Shown here one piece after another: positions 16,265 to 24,557 of a DNA stretch of 43,469 nucleotides. The position numbers and the translations under genes are program-made. Source of the stretch: Mucilaginibacter sp. L294. Lineage in GTDB: Bacteria > Bacteroidota > Bacteroidia > Sphingobacteriales > Sphingobacteriaceae. Under the pieces are notes generated by a model. That model was not told the DNA's origin, made no database searches, and saw only the letters and a list, made by a program, of their open reading frames with translations. The stretch is from positions 1 to 43,469 of the forward strand of contig NZ_LGEK01000039.1 in assembly GCF_001636615.1 (NCBI RefSeq), given 5' to 3'. The stretch's first letter is position 1. The number at the start of each line of letters is the position of its first letter.

Positions 16265-16999
16265 TTATAAATAAGCTTTTCGCAAGCGGATGATCCGGGC
16301 CCAGTGCATTACTTTCATAATAGGGTAAACAGGGTCTATCTCAAACCATTTTGCACCAAAGTTGGCGCTGTTTGGGCGTTTATGGTGATTGTTCTGGAAC
16401 AATTCGCCAAGCATAAAAAAATCAAAAGGTGTTGTATTTTTTGATTTATCGTTATTATCAAAATTTGAATACCCGTATTTATGGCCGCACCAGTTAACAA
16501 TGGCGCCATGCAATGGGCCCATTATAAAGTGGATAGGGATCAACAGGAACATCCACCATTGTGTAGCAAACACTACATAAAAAGCAACGTATAGCAACCC
16601 GAATATAATGCGCGATACGATAGAAGAACCAACATAATCCAGAAACTTCCATTCCGGGTAGTTGCCTTTAAAGCGTTCTTCGGGCTCTTTTAATTTTTTT
16701 TCGTGTTTACGATAGCTTATCGCGGTGTAATACATCATCTGGAACACATCTGTAAAAAAGTGTGGCGAATGCGGATCCTTTTCGGTATCGCTGTAAGCAT
16801 GGTGCTCGCGGTGCATAATAGCATAAGCGCGAGGGTTTAAATATGATGATCCCTGGAAAACATACGTCATAACGTGAAACGTACGCTCAAAAAATTTATT
16901 AGTGGTAAACATTTTATGCGAGGCGTACCTGTGCAGAAAGAACGTTTGAAAAAATAATGACAGAAACCAGTGGGCTAAGAAGAAAATTAATATGATCAC
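16265..16999 (-). CDS. Acyl-CoA / fatty-acid desaturase
   Basis: The start codon is GTG (16997-16999); no ATG fits upstream before a stop. The 244-residue protein has the three histidine boxes of membrane di-iron desaturases: HRYASH (23-28), HREHH (63-67) and NNHHKRP (about 200-206), with an extra WCGHKYGY. Membrane helices flank them. It inserts a double bond in saturated acyl chains, probably at delta-9, to adjust membrane fluidity. The length is shorter than stearoyl-CoA desaturases of animals, as usual in bacteria. It faces the collagen-like lipoprotein through the hairpin at 16168. Confidence 0.85.
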   Translation of the reverse strand: MIILIFFLAHWFLSLFFQTFFLHRYASHKMFTTNKFFERTFHVMTYVFQGSSYLNPRAYAIMHREHHAYSDTEKDPHSPHFFTDVFQMMYYTAISYRKHEKKLKEPEERFKGNYPEWKFLDYVGSSIVSRIIFGLLYVAFYVVFATQWWMFLLIPIHFIMGPLHGAIVNWCGHKYGYSNFDNNDKSKNTTPFDFFMLGELFQNNHHKRPNSANFGAKWFEIDPVYPIMKVMHWARIIRLRKAYL

Positions 17000-17038
17000 A
17001 AAAATGGATTTATGCGGTAATGTTATTTATAATGATTA

Positions 17039-17046
17039 CAAATATA
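17039..17046 (-). promoter_or_regulatory. -7 promoter box for the desaturase
   Basis: TATATTTG on the minus strand lies 39 bp before the GTG start and fits the TAnnTTTG consensus. Confidence 0.6.
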
Positions 17047-17100
17047 CGATTAAAACGCTATTAGGGATTTAAAATTACTGTTAACAAGCCCTACTATGAT

Positions 17101-17135
17101 AAAAAAGCCGCTTAGTTTGTACTAAACGGCTTTTG
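17101..17135 (-). terminator. Terminator of the PA2169-type gene
   Basis: On the minus strand a stem built on AAAAGCCG-TTTAGT and ACTAAGCGGCTTTTTT is followed by a T-run. It comes 18 bp after the stop of the four-helix-bundle gene. Confidence 0.85.
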
Positions 17136-17153
17136 TTGAACTTGATTTTAGAC

Positions 17154-17615
17154 TTACGCCTGGCTGTCACGTAGGGCTTTTATGCTGTCATGGCCTTCGT
17201 TAATGGCCTGTTGTTGCGATGCAACTAACTGGCTGTTCTGCGCCGACAGGCCGCTATCTGGCGATAAAGCCTCGCGGTAAGCTTTTTTAATAGCATCCTC
17301 ACCGCGCTCGCATTCTTCTAAAATGCTTTTGCGGTCATGCCCGCTAAAGGTAGCTTTAACATCTAGCCATGCACGGTGGATGGTTCCGGTTGCTGTGTTA
17401 CCAGTTTCAACCTCGCCGCCGGCCTGGCCAACTGCTGCGCTTAATTCCTGTACGTTGCGGCGACTATCGCCGGCAAATTTTTCAAATACGGCTTTCAAAT
17501 CGGCATCACTTTCACCAAGATCTTTTGCTGCGCGGTCAAAGCCGTCTATACGGTCGTTATTAATTTCAATTAGGTCGTTTAAAACTTCAACTGATTTTTC
17601 TGTGGTAGTTTCCAT
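17154..17615 (-). CDS. PA2169-family four-helix-bundle protein (DUF2383)
   Basis: The ATG at 17615 gives METTTEKSVEVLNDLIEINN and a 153-residue helical protein with RIDGFDRAAKDLGESD, and AGDSRRNVQELSAAV. These are DUF2383/PA2169 marks, and the fold resembles ferritin-like bundles. A longer frame upstream starts in a poor region and is rejected. The biochemical role is not known; such genes often occur with stress proteins, and here a DUF892 protein and Ku are close. A terminator follows 18 bp after the stop. Confidence 0.8.
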   Translation of the reverse strand: METTTEKSVEVLNDLIEINNDRIDGFDRAAKDLGESDADLKAVFEKFAGDSRRNVQELSAAVGQAGGEVETGNTATGTIHRAWLDVKATFSGHDRKSILEECERGEDAIKKAYREALSPDSGLSAQNSQLVASQQQAINEGHDSIKALRDSQA

Positions 17616-17729
17616 GGTAGTTTTGTTATAATTTATTTGATAATAACAATGCAACCACCATGCCAAGTTTAATTTTGAATTAAAAAAATTACCGAAATAG
17701 TTGTACTCAAAGGGGGATAAGATTTAATA

Positions 17730-17764
17730 ACAAAGGCCTGCAGTGTTTAAACCGCAAGCCTTTG
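17730..17764 (-). terminator. Terminator of the lipoprotein gene at 17785
   Basis: On the minus strand ACAAAGGCTTGC pairs with GCAGGCCTTTGT around a GGTTTAAACACT loop, and a T-rich stretch follows. It lies 20 bp after the stop codon. Confidence 0.75.
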
Positions 17765-17784
17765 TATGCTATTATGAACGGATG

Positions 17785-18474
17785 TTATTTAATAGTATAA
17801 CTTGATAGTTTAGTTGATGCTGTAACACCAAATACGTTTGCATCTGATTCTATTAATCCAACACCCTTGGCCAGGTAATAATCATATGTTCCGGAATCTT
17901 CGAACCCATTACCCAATCCATAATTATACTGTATTGTTACCTGTGTATGTATAACATTAGTGTAGGTTTTACCAAGCACGGTTTTACTGATATCTTTTTC
18001 AAGGATTTTGCCTAATGTGCGTGCCGGTACGCCATTTATAGATCCGGTTGGGGTTGGTACTCCAGTCCATTCACCACCAATCGGCAAATCATCCTTCAGG
18101 TAATAAAATTCAATTGTGAGGGTGGTTTGTAAACTTGTAGCCTGTGTTTTATACACATGGTCTTTTACATAATAGTATTGTACAATATTTTCTTTACCAG
18201 GGGTGCTGCTTTTTAGTTCGAAGTAATCGGAGCCATTAATATTGGTTATAACCCCTGTTATGTGGGTTTCCATAGTTTCGGGAGCGGTGAGCCCACTGGT
18301 AATGTATGTCCAACTGCTACCGGTTGATGTTGGCATATAAGTATTTGCAAAATCATCTCCTCCGGAGTTGTCGCTATCTACCAGTATAAAGCCGGCATAA
18401 GGGCCTTCATCTTTTTTGCATGCGCCAAAAAGTAAAATAATAACCGGCAACAGGATGAGTAAACGTTTTTTCAA
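17785..18474 (-). CDS. Hypothetical lipoprotein
   Basis: The only start is TTG (18472-18474), because an in-frame stop lies just upstream. It encodes MKKRLLILLPVIILLFGACKK, a classic lipoprotein signal with LFGAC lipobox and KK behind the cysteine. The mature part of about 210 residues is Thr/Ser/Gly-rich and beta-like, with MPTSTGSSWTYITSGL and TYDYYLAKGVGLIESD. The latter resembles the DUF-type lipoproteins in which a YYLAKGVGLIE motif precedes the last strand. The function is unknown. A terminator follows the gene. Confidence 0.7.
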   Translation of the reverse strand: MKKRLLILLPVIILLFGACKKDEGPYAGFILVDSDNSGGDDFANTYMPTSTGSSWTYITSGLTAPETMETHITGVITNINGSDYFELKSSTPGKENIVQYYYVKDHVYKTQATSLQTTLTIEFYYLKDDLPIGGEWTGVPTPTGSINGVPARTLGKILEKDISKTVLGKTYTNVIHTQVTIQYNYGLGNGFEDSGTYDYYLAKGVGLIESDANVFGVTASTKLSSYTIK

Positions 18475-18580
18475 ATCAGTTTATATTAAAAGGTATAATA
18501 ACGATAAATATAAACAACAAAGCCCAATCTGCCAAACAGGGTTGCTTTGTTGCAAGTAATTGTTTTTTAGGCCAAAGCAA

Positions 18581-18612
18581 AAAAAAGACCGCCTTTTGGG
18601 CGATCCTTTTTA
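18581..18612 (-). terminator. Terminator of the DUF892 gene
   Basis: AAAAAGGATCGCC and GGCGGTCTTTTTT pair on the minus strand with a short CAAAA loop and a T-run. It lies 22 bp after the stop of the ferritin-like gene. Confidence 0.85.
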
Positions 18613-18633
18613 GTTTAGTTTTCGTGTTGTTTA

Positions 18634-19194
18634 TTATTCTTTTTCGCTTTTGGCGGTTTCGTTAATACCACCTTCTGCAATCTGGGTAAGCAGGCTATCG
18701 CAATTTTTTTCTTCCTTTAAAGTTGCTTCAAGCAATTCGGCGGCTTCGTTATAGCCCAGCGTTAAAGCAAGGGTGCGTAATGTGCCGTACGACGCAATCT
18801 CGTAATGCTCAATTTTTTGCGCGGCAGATATAATACCTGCATCGCGGGTTAGCGTACCTTTCTCGGTTTCGGCAACTATCTCGTCGCCTTCTTTTAGCAA
18901 ACCGGCCATAGCCTCACATTTTACCGCCACCGCTTTTTCGCCTATTGATGCAAAGGCATCTTCCAGGCGGGTTATCTGGTTTTTGGTCTCGGTGATGTGG
19001 GTTTCAATAGCCGAGCGCAATTCGTTGGATGTTGCGGCTTTAGCCATTTTGGGTAAAGCTTTAACCAGGTGTTTCTCGGCCCAGTAAATGTCTTTTAATT
19101 CGTCAAGAAACAATTCGTTCAATGCCGATTCCTCTACAACGTCTGTTGTTTCGGGAACTTTTTTAGTTTTGGGTGCTGTTTTAGTAGTAGCCAT
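18634..19194 (-). CDS. DUF892 (YciE/YciF) ferritin-like protein
   Basis: The ATG at 19194 gives a 186-residue protein with a lysine/threonine-rich N-tail (MATTKTAPKTKKVPETTDVV), then the DUF892 four-helix bundle: LFLDELKDIYWAEKHLVKALP, ETHITETKNQITRLEDAF, KIEHYEIASYGTLRTLA and AAELLEATLKEEKNCD. The carboxylate/His pairs (E in ELKD, E in WAEKH, H in ETH, E in KIEHYE) fit a di-metal site. YciF-type proteins are made under stress. The lysine tail may bind DNA. An upstream in-frame extension (to 19233) is rejected. Ku lies immediately upstream on the same strand. Confidence 0.85.
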   Translation of the reverse strand: MATTKTAPKTKKVPETTDVVEESALNELFLDELKDIYWAEKHLVKALPKMAKAATSNELRSAIETHITETKNQITRLEDAFASIGEKAVAVKCEAMAGLLKEGDEIVAETEKGTLTRDAGIISAAQKIEHYEIASYGTLRTLALTLGYNEAAELLEATLKEEKNCDSLLTQIAEGGINETAKSEKE

Positions 19195-19281
19195 AGCAAG
19201 TTGATGTTTAATTTGTGTTATAGTACAACACAACCCTACGCTATAAGTTTTACTAATATGATAATAAATTAATTAAAAGTA

Positions 19282-20055
19282 TTATGCGCCTTTTTTGCTT
19301 TTTAAGCTTTCCATTAATTGATCGTACAGATCGTTGCTTTTGGTTTTATGCGGTTTAAGCTTTTTAATAGTGGCGCGTTTTCCTTTTGATTTTGCTTTGA
19401 TGATCTTCAGCAATTCATCGTTATACTCATCCTTAAATTTCGATACATCAAAATCTTCGGCGTATTGTTTGATCAACGCCAGTCCCACATCAAGTTCCTT
19501 TTTGCTGATGTTTACATCTTCGGCAATGTTGAGGTCTTCGGTACCGCGTATCTCTTGCCCAAAGCGGATGCGCGTTATCACCAGTACATGATCTACCGGG
19601 TGCACAATGCAAAGGCTTTCGGTACTGCGTAGTACAAAACGCGCCAGCCCCGCCTTACCCGATTTTTTTAAAGCCTGTAGCAATAACGCATAAGCCTTAT
19701 TGTTTTTGGTATCAGGCTCGGTGTAGTATGATGTTTCATAAAACATGGGGTTTACATCGGCAATATCTACAAAGCTTTCAATCTCTACCACCTTGCTTTT
19801 CTCAGGTGCGGCGGCTTCAAAATCGGCTTCCTCTACTATTACATAGTTATCATCACTCATTTTGTAGCCCTTCACAATTTTATCGTATGGCACCTCTTTA
19901 TGGGTTTTCTCGTTTACGCGCTGGTAGCGGATGCGCTCGTGGTCGCGGGCATCCAGCATATCCAGGTCAAGCGTGCTGCTTTGTACTGCCGAATACAATT
20001 TAACAGGGATGCTTACCAGCCCAAACCCAAGGGAGCCTTTCCAGATAGATCTCAT
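19282..20055 (-). CDS. ku: Ku protein, non-homologous end joining
   Basis: The 257-residue length and start MRSIWKGSLGFGLVSIPVKLY are diagnostic of bacterial Ku. Further marks are RIRYQRVNEKTHKEVPYDKIVKGY, MFYETSYYTEPD, KSGKAGLARFVLRSTESLC and a lysine-rich C-terminus (SKGKRATIKKLKPHKTK). Ku is a homodimer ring that threads double-strand ends and recruits the ligase LigD. No ligD is in the window. The promoter may be TACTAATTGC on the minus strand upstream. It is followed by the DUF892 and PA2169-type stress genes on the same strand. Confidence 0.95.
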   Translation of the reverse strand: MRSIWKGSLGFGLVSIPVKLYSAVQSSTLDLDMLDARDHERIRYQRVNEKTHKEVPYDKIVKGYKMSDDNYVIVEEADFEAAAPEKSKVVEIESFVDIADVNPMFYETSYYTEPDTKNNKAYALLLQALKKSGKAGLARFVLRSTESLCIVHPVDHVLVITRIRFGQEIRGTEDLNIAEDVNISKKELDVGLALIKQYAEDFDVSKFKDEYNDELLKIIKAKSKGKRATIKKLKPHKTKSNDLYDQLMESLKSKKGA

Positions 20056-20273
20056 AACAATATGCTTTTAGTGCAATTAGTATAACCTGTAAAAAACAGA
20101 ACGGTTTTAAAATGAGAAGATTAACTGGTTGCCGGCAAGGGGGATATGCTGTTTTTAACATCTCTTGACGATATGCGTATTACCACGGATAATAATATAC
20201 CAATACAACGGGATTGATGCAAATGGCTGATTGCATGAACTTTACATTCATAAACTAAACACTCAAAAATATT

Positions 20274-20909
20274 ATGAAAAAGTTATTACTCAGCGCAGCA
20301 TTTGCATTAACACTATGCTTTTCTGCAAAAGCACAGGACGAAACTTTAACAGAAAACCCTGCCGAAGTTAAAGAAACAAAAGTGTTGACCCTTGACGAGT
20401 TAAAAGCGCAACGCGCCGAACTGGTTGCCATGCTAAAATCAGAAGATTTTCAAAAAGCTTTGGCCAAAGCCGATGCTTTGAAGGTGCCAAAAGATGCCGG
20501 TATTGCAGGTGTTGATGCTTTGGCCGGAATGATATCAACCATGTTAACCCAGTTAAGAGAGAACCGCGCGCTTGTACCGCAAATGTACGCCAGTGTAACC
20601 GGCCAAACCATTGATGGATTGCCTACAACCGAGGTTAAATCCTTATCGCCCGATCAACTGGTGGGTTTTTCAAAAATGTGCCTTGCCATGGGCTCAAACC
20701 TGTTAAAATCATCAAAGGACCTGATAACCCTCCCCGGTGAAATTAAAAGCGCGGGATTAATGAAGGGTATTAAAGGCCTTAAATCATTAATGTACATTAA
20801 AAACAGTATGGGTGCCTTAAAGCAAGAAATTGCCTTTAACTCAAAAATGATAAATAACCTTGTTGCAACTAATAAGTTAACCAACGTGGCTGCCAATACA
20901 ACAAAATAA
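20274..20909 (+). CDS. Secreted hypothetical helical protein
   Basis: The 211-residue protein has a clear Sec signal peptide (MKKLLLSAAFALTLCFSAKA, cut before Q21). After it comes an acidic stretch (DETLTENPAEVKETKV). The rest is mainly helical, with LDELKAQRAELVAMLKSEDF and repeated Lys-rich amphipathic helices such as SLMYIKNSMGALKQEI. It is probably periplasmic. No family is recognised. A good terminator follows, which also serves the convergent SDR gene. Confidence 0.65.
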   Translation: MKKLLLSAAFALTLCFSAKAQDETLTENPAEVKETKVLTLDELKAQRAELVAMLKSEDFQKALAKADALKVPKDAGIAGVDALAGMISTMLTQLRENRALVPQMYASVTGQTIDGLPTTEVKSLSPDQLVGFSKMCLAMGSNLLKSSKDLITLPGEIKSAGLMKGIKGLKSLMYIKNSMGALKQEIAFNSKMINNLVATNKLTNVAANTTK

Positions 20910-20928
20910 AACTGCTTTATTTAGTTTT

Positions 20929-20967
20929 AAAGAGGGTGCTGCACGGGGGGTGTAGCCCCTCTTTTTT
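20929..20967. terminator. Terminator between the secreted protein and the SDR
   Basis: AAAGAGGG and CCCTCTTTTTT arms are closed by a G-rich loop (GCACGGGGGGTG). The T-run follows on the plus strand. On the minus strand the A-run becomes a short T-run, so it may be bidirectional. Confidence 0.75.
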
Positions 20968-20970
20968 GTT

Positions 20971-21705
20971 TTATACTAATAACCCGCCGCCATCAACAAT
21001 AACATTTTGGCCGGTGCTATGTTTTTGTTTCATCAGGTAAACAAATGCCAGGGCAACATCTTCGGCCAGGCCTACGCGCTTTAGCAGCAATGTATCTTCT
21101 GCGGCCTTATACAGGGCTGCGCGGTCAGTCTCGCTCATGCTATCCCAAAGGTTGGTTTTAATTACGCCAGGCATCACGCAGTTAACACGCAAAGGTGCAA
21201 GTTCAACCGCCATGGCGCGTACAAAACCTTCCATGGCGCTGCATATACTGGTTGCCACACTCCAGCCCGCACCCGGCCTTTCCGCAGCGGTACCACTGAT
21301 GAGACATATAGAGCCACCATCATTTATATTGGGCGCGCCGTATTTAACTGCTGTAAATGCGGCCCAGAAGCGTACGTTAAAAAACTTTTGGGCATCCGCT
21401 ATTTCGGTGCGTGCAATAATATCAAGCCTGAGGTTTTCGCCGGCTGTGTACACCAGGTGGTCGAATTTGCCGATGTTCTCAAAAAAGGTTTTGATATTTT
21501 CTTCCTGGCTTAAGTCAACCGCGAATCCCAGACTACCTTGTGGCAGGCCTGTTAAAGCGTTATTGATACGCTGCTGATTGCTTGATACAATAACAACATT
21601 TGCACCCTCGGCAGCGGCCAGTTTAGCGGTTGCTAAACCAATACCCGCGCTACCACCTAATATAATTACTTTTTTACCCGCTAAGGGCTTTGTTAAATTG
21701 TCCAT
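20971..21705 (-). CDS. SDR-fold oxidoreductase lacking the catalytic Tyr/Lys
   Basis: The 244-residue Rossmann protein has the NAD(P) loop GGSAGIG at 17-23, NAG-like YTAGEN at 86-91 and SICLISG with Ser137 at the usual catalytic-serine site. The active-site YxxxK is absent: alignment on the following MEGFVRAMAVELAP places Ala151 and Cys155 where Tyr and Lys belong. The C-terminal DGGG end is normal. It may act as a binding or regulatory protein, or with changed chemistry. A related group of SDRs with GxxxNGAxE in this place is known, so the loss may be lineage-wide. A Crp/Fnr regulator is encoded upstream. Confidence 0.8.
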   Translation of the reverse strand: MDNLTKPLAGKKVIILGGSAGIGLATAKLAAAEGANVVIVSSNQQRINNALTGLPQGSLGFAVDLSQEENIKTFFENIGKFDHLVYTAGENLRLDIIARTEIADAQKFFNVRFWAAFTAVKYGAPNINDGGSICLISGTAAERPGAGWSVATSICSAMEGFVRAMAVELAPLRVNCVMPGVIKTNLWDSMSETDRAALYKAAEDTLLLKRVGLAEDVALAFVYLMKQKHSTGQNVIVDGGGLLV

Positions 21706-21802
21706 GATTTTAACTGTTAAAATTTATGGTACAAATTTCGGGCACGTGGTGGCGCATCCACTTACCATATGGTAAAAACGAAACGGGCCTGTAAAGAAAT
21801 TA

Positions 21803-22372
21803 TCAATGTTTTTTGCGGATGCGACTAAGCGATTGCGGCGTAATGCCTAAATAGCCCGCGATATCTTTTAAGGGTACGCGCCTAACAATATCTGGTTGCT
21901 GCCGCATAAACAGGTGGTAGCGGGTTTCAGAATCCTCACCCAGGTATGCGTTGCGGATCTTTATCTTATCCATCAGCTTTTGCTGGGTTATCTGGTCTAT
22001 CAGCTCTTTAAACCCTGTAATCTGCCCGTAAAGCACCTGTAGTTTGCTTTTGGATATGGCCAGCACATCCGCATCGCAGGCCGCTTGGATGCTTTCGTCG
22101 GCAACGGTTTCATTATTAAAGCTGTAAAGGATAGTAGTAAAACTGTCCTCCTTTAAAAAGAAGTGGGTAAGCTCTGCGCCTTTTTGGTTGGTAGCCGTAA
22201 TGCGGATCACGCCATCGCAGATAAAGAAAAGCTCGCGGCAGATGTGCCCGGCTTTAAATAATTGGTCGCCTTCTTTATAGTTCCTCGGCTCAAAGGCAGT
22301 GGTTATTAATGCCTGCTCATTGGTTGTTAAAAACCTGTGTTGTTGTAAAAAGGTTATGAGGCGATTGGGCAT
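21803..22372 (-). CDS. Crp/Fnr-family transcriptional regulator
   Basis: The ATG at 22372 gives a 189-residue protein: a cyclic-nucleotide-binding-like beta barrel (FEPRNYKEGDQLFKAGHICRELFFICDGVIRI at about 28-59) and a C-terminal HTH (VPLKDIAGYLGITPQSLSRIRKK). The family in Bacteroidota mostly lacks a cAMP site; the ligand is unknown. A TATCTTTG box lies only 4 nt before the ATG, which suggests a leaderless mRNA. It lies upstream of the SDR on the same strand and may control it. The longer frame upstream (to 22435) would start in the promoter and is rejected. Confidence 0.85.
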   Translation of the reverse strand: MPNRLITFLQQHRFLTTNEQALITTAFEPRNYKEGDQLFKAGHICRELFFICDGVIRITATNQKGAELTHFFLKEDSFTTILYSFNNETVADESIQAACDADVLAISKSKLQVLYGQITGFKELIDQITQQKLMDKIKIRNAYLGEDSETRYHLFMRQQPDIVRRVPLKDIAGYLGITPQSLSRIRKKH

Positions 22373-22376
22373 AGAG

Positions 22377-22384
22377 CAAAGATA
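22377..22384 (-). promoter_or_regulatory. -7 box immediately upstream of the Crp/Fnr gene
   Basis: TATCTTTG on the minus strand ends 4 nt (CTCT) before the ATG. With a normal start-site offset the mRNA would begin at or next to the ATG. Confidence 0.65.
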
Positions 22385-22558
22385 ACCGGGATTTTTATGA
22401 TTATTACGATTAACAGGATTTTTGAAAAGCGCCAACCAAGAGAATCTTATAAATCGAATGAATCCGCTTCATTCCGGTTCTGGTGTTGTTATTACACATT
22501 CGTTTCCATGCATCCGCAAAATTTTTGCACATTTGCAACTCAGCATCTTATACCCCCA

Positions 22559-23848
22559 ATGGAGCAATATTTTATCATAGATTTCGATAGCACATTTACG
22601 CAGGTAGAAGCTTTAGACGAGTTAGCACGTATATCTTTAAAAAATCATCCCGATAGGGAGGCTATCTATAAACAGATAGAAGACCTGACCAATGCCTCTA
22701 TGGAAGGCCGCCTGTCGTTCACCGAAAGTTTGCAGGCAAGGGTTAAATTACTTTGCGCCAACCGCGATCATTTAAAAATGCTGATCACCCATCTCAAGAA
22801 AAAGGTATCAACATCGTTTTCGCGAAACACCATGTTCTTTAAAAATCACCAGGACGAAGTGCTGATCGTATCCGGCGGTTTCAAGGAGTTTATTATCCCG
22901 GTTGTAACCGAATATCATATCAAAAAAGAGAATATCTACGCTAACACTTTTGTGTTTGATGAAGAAGGTAACATTGTTGGTTACGATAAAGAGAATCCGC
23001 TATCGCAAGAAGGAGGTAAGGTAAAGCTGCTGAAAGAGCTGAACCTGCAGGGCGATATTTATGGTATTGGCGATGGTTATTCTGATTTTCAACTGAAGGA
23101 ATCGGGCATGATCAAAAAATTCTTTGCCTTTACCGAGAACATCGAACGTAAATCTGTAGCCGAAAAAGCCGACCATATCACCCCCAGTTTTGATGAGTTT
23201 TTATACATCAATAAACTGCCGAGGGCCATATCATACCCTAAAAACCGCATTAAGTGTTTAATAGTAGGCCAGGTAGATGAAGAGGCCCTTGCGCAAATGA
23301 AACGCGAAGGTTATAACCTGCGCCACCGCGATAACATAGAGGAAAAATATTTAGACGAAGCCGGTGTGTTATTTTGTGATGAGGCCAATCTGCCAAAGCC
23401 CGAGCAATTGGCAAACGCGGGCCGCTTAAAGGTAATAGGTTGTTTTGGCCGCGTTAACCGTAAACTGGCCGAAGCCGCATGCGAAAAAGGCATTATTATT
23501 TTTGACGACCCGAAGGCAAACCCGCGCAATGTTGATTTTATCCCCCGCAGGGTGCTTGCTTTTATGAACGAGGGCAAAACGCACATGAGCTGTAACTTCC
23601 CGGATTTGCAGCCGCCACGTATCAACAACGCTCACAGGCTTATCCACATTCATAAAAATGTGCCCGGTATACTGGCGCAGATAAACGAGGTATTTGCCAA
23701 CCACAACATTAATATAGTAGGCGAGTTTTTGGTGACTAACCCGCAAATTGGTTATGTAATAACTGATGTAAACACCGGTTATGATACCATTGTATTAAAT
23801 GAACTGAAAGCTATTGAGCAAACGATAAAGTTTAGGCTGCTTTATTAA
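22559..23848 (+). CDS. Phosphoserine phosphatase fused to a truncated SerA and ACT domain
   Basis: The ATG at 22559 gives a 429-residue protein. Residues 1-215 are a HAD phosphoserine phosphatase: D8-F-D10-S-T, SGG at 105-107, Lys154, and GDGYSD at 171-176. Residues 228-330 resemble the substrate-side part of D-3-phosphoglycerate dehydrogenase (KVIGCFGRVNRKLAEAACEKGIIIF). The NAD-binding Rossmann half and the catalytic His/Glu pair are missing. Residues 358-429 are the SerA ACT domain (HRLIHIHKNVPG to KFRLLY). It should dephosphorylate phosphoserine. The SerA remains cannot be an active dehydrogenase as seen and may sense serine. A longer upstream frame is rejected. Confidence 0.85.
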   Translation: MEQYFIIDFDSTFTQVEALDELARISLKNHPDREAIYKQIEDLTNASMEGRLSFTESLQARVKLLCANRDHLKMLITHLKKKVSTSFSRNTMFFKNHQDEVLIVSGGFKEFIIPVVTEYHIKKENIYANTFVFDEEGNIVGYDKENPLSQEGGKVKLLKELNLQGDIYGIGDGYSDFQLKESGMIKKFFAFTENIERKSVAEKADHITPSFDEFLYINKLPRAISYPKNRIKCLIVGQVDEEALAQMKREGYNLRHRDNIEEKYLDEAGVLFCDEANLPKPEQLANAGRLKVIGCFGRVNRKLAEAACEKGIIIFDDPKANPRNVDFIPRRVLAFMNEGKTHMSCNFPDLQPPRINNAHRLIHIHKNVPGILAQINEVFANHNINIVGEFLVTNPQIGYVITDVNTGYDTIVLNELKAIEQTIKFRLLY

Positions 23849-23855
23849 GCTTGGA

Positions 23856-23942
23856 TAATATCGAATATTAAATGTCAAATATCCAATAATGAAGTGAAAG
23901 CTACTTCGTTATTCATCATTCAAAATTCGGTGTTCGTTATTA
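23856..23942. repeat. Imperfect inverted repeat after the serine-pathway gene
   Basis: ATATCGAATATTAAATGTC... on the left pairs imperfectly with a right arm containing CATTCAAAATTCGGTGTT. The pairing is closed by AATGAAG-type arms around GTGAAAGCTA. It resembles the ATTTCGAATATCG repeat at 26011. It may also act as terminator for the gene ending at 23848. Confidence 0.5.
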
Positions 23943-24410
23943 CTCTTCTACCAGCGGCACTACCAACACCGGCACATGCGAGTGGCGTACAACACTTTCG
24001 GCCACGCTGCCCATTAGTAGCCTGTCTATCCCGCTACGGCCGTGAGTGCCTATCACAATCAGGTCGGCCTTAAATTCTTTGCTACAACTTAGTATACCGT
24101 CGGCGGTTGAGCCGTACTCATTAAAATGGGTAACTTGTAAGCCATTGGCATATTTGCTGATGGTGCGGTCAATTATATTTTCGGCATTATCTTTTTGGAT
24201 GTCGAGCAAATTTATTTCGTTAAAATCGGGAATGCTTATGGGCATCCCTATAAGGCTATCCGAAGATGTTTCGGGCGTAACGGCCGGCTCAACAATATGC
24301 ACTAAACCTACGTGGGCGTTAAATGTGCGGGCAATATCAAAACCGTATGAGGCGGCATATTCAGAAAACTTACTATCGTCAATGCCTATCAGTATTTTGC
24401 TAATTTTCAT
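23940..24410 (-). CDS. Universal stress protein (UspA family)
   Basis: The 156-residue protein has the Usp fold: ILIGIDDSKFSEYAASYGFD at the N-terminus and the nucleotide loop GTHGRSGIDRLLMGSVAESV (G-x2-G-x9-GS) at about 125-144, then HVPVLVVPL. Such proteins with the loop usually bind ATP. A role in a general stress response is inferred. A perfect 9-bp inverted repeat (24443-24485) lies about 33 bp before its start and could be its operator. Confidence 0.88.
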   Translation of the reverse strand: MKISKILIGIDDSKFSEYAASYGFDIARTFNAHVGLVHIVEPAVTPETSSDSLIGMPISIPDFNEINLLDIQKDNAENIIDRTISKYANGLQVTHFNEYGSTADGILSCSKEFKADLIVIGTHGRSGIDRLLMGSVAESVVRHSHVPVLVVPLVEE

Positions 24411-24442
24411 CAGTGTAATTTGTTTTTAATTGTGATAAAGCT

Positions 24443-24485
24443 ATCATGAACTTGTTAGTTTCGTTTTTGAGCGGTAGTTCATGAT
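24443..24485. repeat. Inverted repeat upstream of the universal stress protein gene
   Basis: ATCATGAAC at 24443-24451 and GTTCATGAT at 24477-24485 are separated by 25 bp. This may be a binding site for a dimeric regulator of the stress protein gene or part of a terminator of the ClC gene. Confidence 0.5.
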
Positions 24486-24557
24486 GGTTTCATGGGGTAA
24501 AGATTGATACGTTTATTAAACAATCAACCCGTAATATGTTTTTAGTAACGGGCTTAT

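Noticed and set aside
22397..22558. 54-residue N-terminal extension of the phosphatase fusion
   Set aside because: The HAD domain begins at MEQYFIIDFD; the extension is cysteine/aromatic-rich with no signal peptide and covers the promoter region.
24525..24553. Terminator hairpin after the ClC gene
   Set aside because: The stem CCCGT/ACGGG has only five pairs with mismatches next to it and only a weak T-rich tail; too weak to list.
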